64,000 nt of DNA, taken from NCBI RefSeq assembly GCF_040436345.1, contig NC_133237.1:27234361-27298360 (forward strand). The letters run 5' to 3'. This document shows, in pieces, positions 63,751-64,000 of the stretch. Each line of letters opens with the position of its first letter. The stretch's first letter is position 1. The stretch is from Pagrus major. Its lineage: Eukaryota > Chordata > Actinopteri > Spariformes > Sparidae. Both the position numbers and the translations under genes were made by a program. Below the pieces are notes generated by a model that saw only the letters and a list, made by a program, of their open reading frames with translations, made no database searches and had not been told where the DNA came from.

Positions 63751-64000
63751 GTCAGTGAAGGTGGTCTTCACAAATCATTAGTTGTATTGTTATTATTAAG
63801 TTTTATTAAAAACCTGTGATGGGTTGAAAGGCTGGGAGTCACTTTTTATTTCAGTCAATCACTTTTTGTTTCTTCTGTGAAAATGTTTCACACAGACGTG
63901 GGGTTAAAGTGCCTGATGACACGAGGTCGTCAGGCACTCTGGTCCAATATGTTTGAAATATTCACATCAGTTTTTCCTTCAGCGTGCCCTGCTCGCCCCC

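Noticed and set aside
63951-64000. Possible next amdhd2 exon at the right edge (acceptor-like TTCAG near 63982)
   Set aside because: The sequence after it does not continue the conserved protein (a GLVLVTDA-like start is expected), so the next exon probably lies beyond the window.

Overview
The window is vertebrate nuclear DNA, almost certainly from a teleost fish. It carries four spliced genes with GT-AG introns, dense CA/TG and trinucleotide microsatellites, and several dispersed repeat families typical of ray-finned fish. No prokaryotic, organellar, viral, tRNA, rRNA or CRISPR signal was seen. Exon models were built by hand from reading frame, splice-site consensus and phase continuity, and all four close without a frame error.

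Layout. 1-1620: AT-rich, no gene, possibly the tail of an upstream transcript. 1640-2271: CpG-richer promoter with a clean RFX X-box. 2272-15464 (+): qrich2-like gene, 16 coding exons, 782 aa, with a poly(A) signal at 15662. 15686-17170: intergenic repeats. 17170-31273 (-): ubald2, three coding exons, 177 aa, with a probable 3 kb 3' UTR and a CCAAT-rich promoter at 31274-31740. 31741-37260: repeats and minisatellites. 37261-37657: candidate foxj1 promoter and non-coding first exon. 38451-42724 (+): foxj1, two coding exons, 495 aa. 42725-60720: about 18 kb without a recognisable gene, made of dispersed repeats, three tandem arrays and a few unique islands that may be regulatory. 60721-63750 (+): amdhd2, seven exons, running off the right edge.

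How the genes relate. The order qrich2 - ubald2 - foxj1 matches the human 17q25 block QRICH2 - UBALD2 - RNF157 - FOXJ1, but no rnf157 was found here. amdhd2 lies on human 16p13.3, so the join is a lineage-specific junction. foxj1 is the master regulator of motile cilia and qrich2 is a sperm-flagellum protein, so two cilium genes share this neighbourhood; both have RFX-type X-box sequences in their presumed promoters. ubald2 and amdhd2 (amino-sugar catabolism) look like bystanders.

No wholly new biological system was identified. The most interesting items are the shared X-box logic of foxj1 and qrich2, two perfect DR1 nuclear-receptor arrays, a pure AAC-coded 23-residue asparagine run in foxj1, TG-repeat splice acceptors, and a 37-bp satellite caught growing out of a dispersed repeat.
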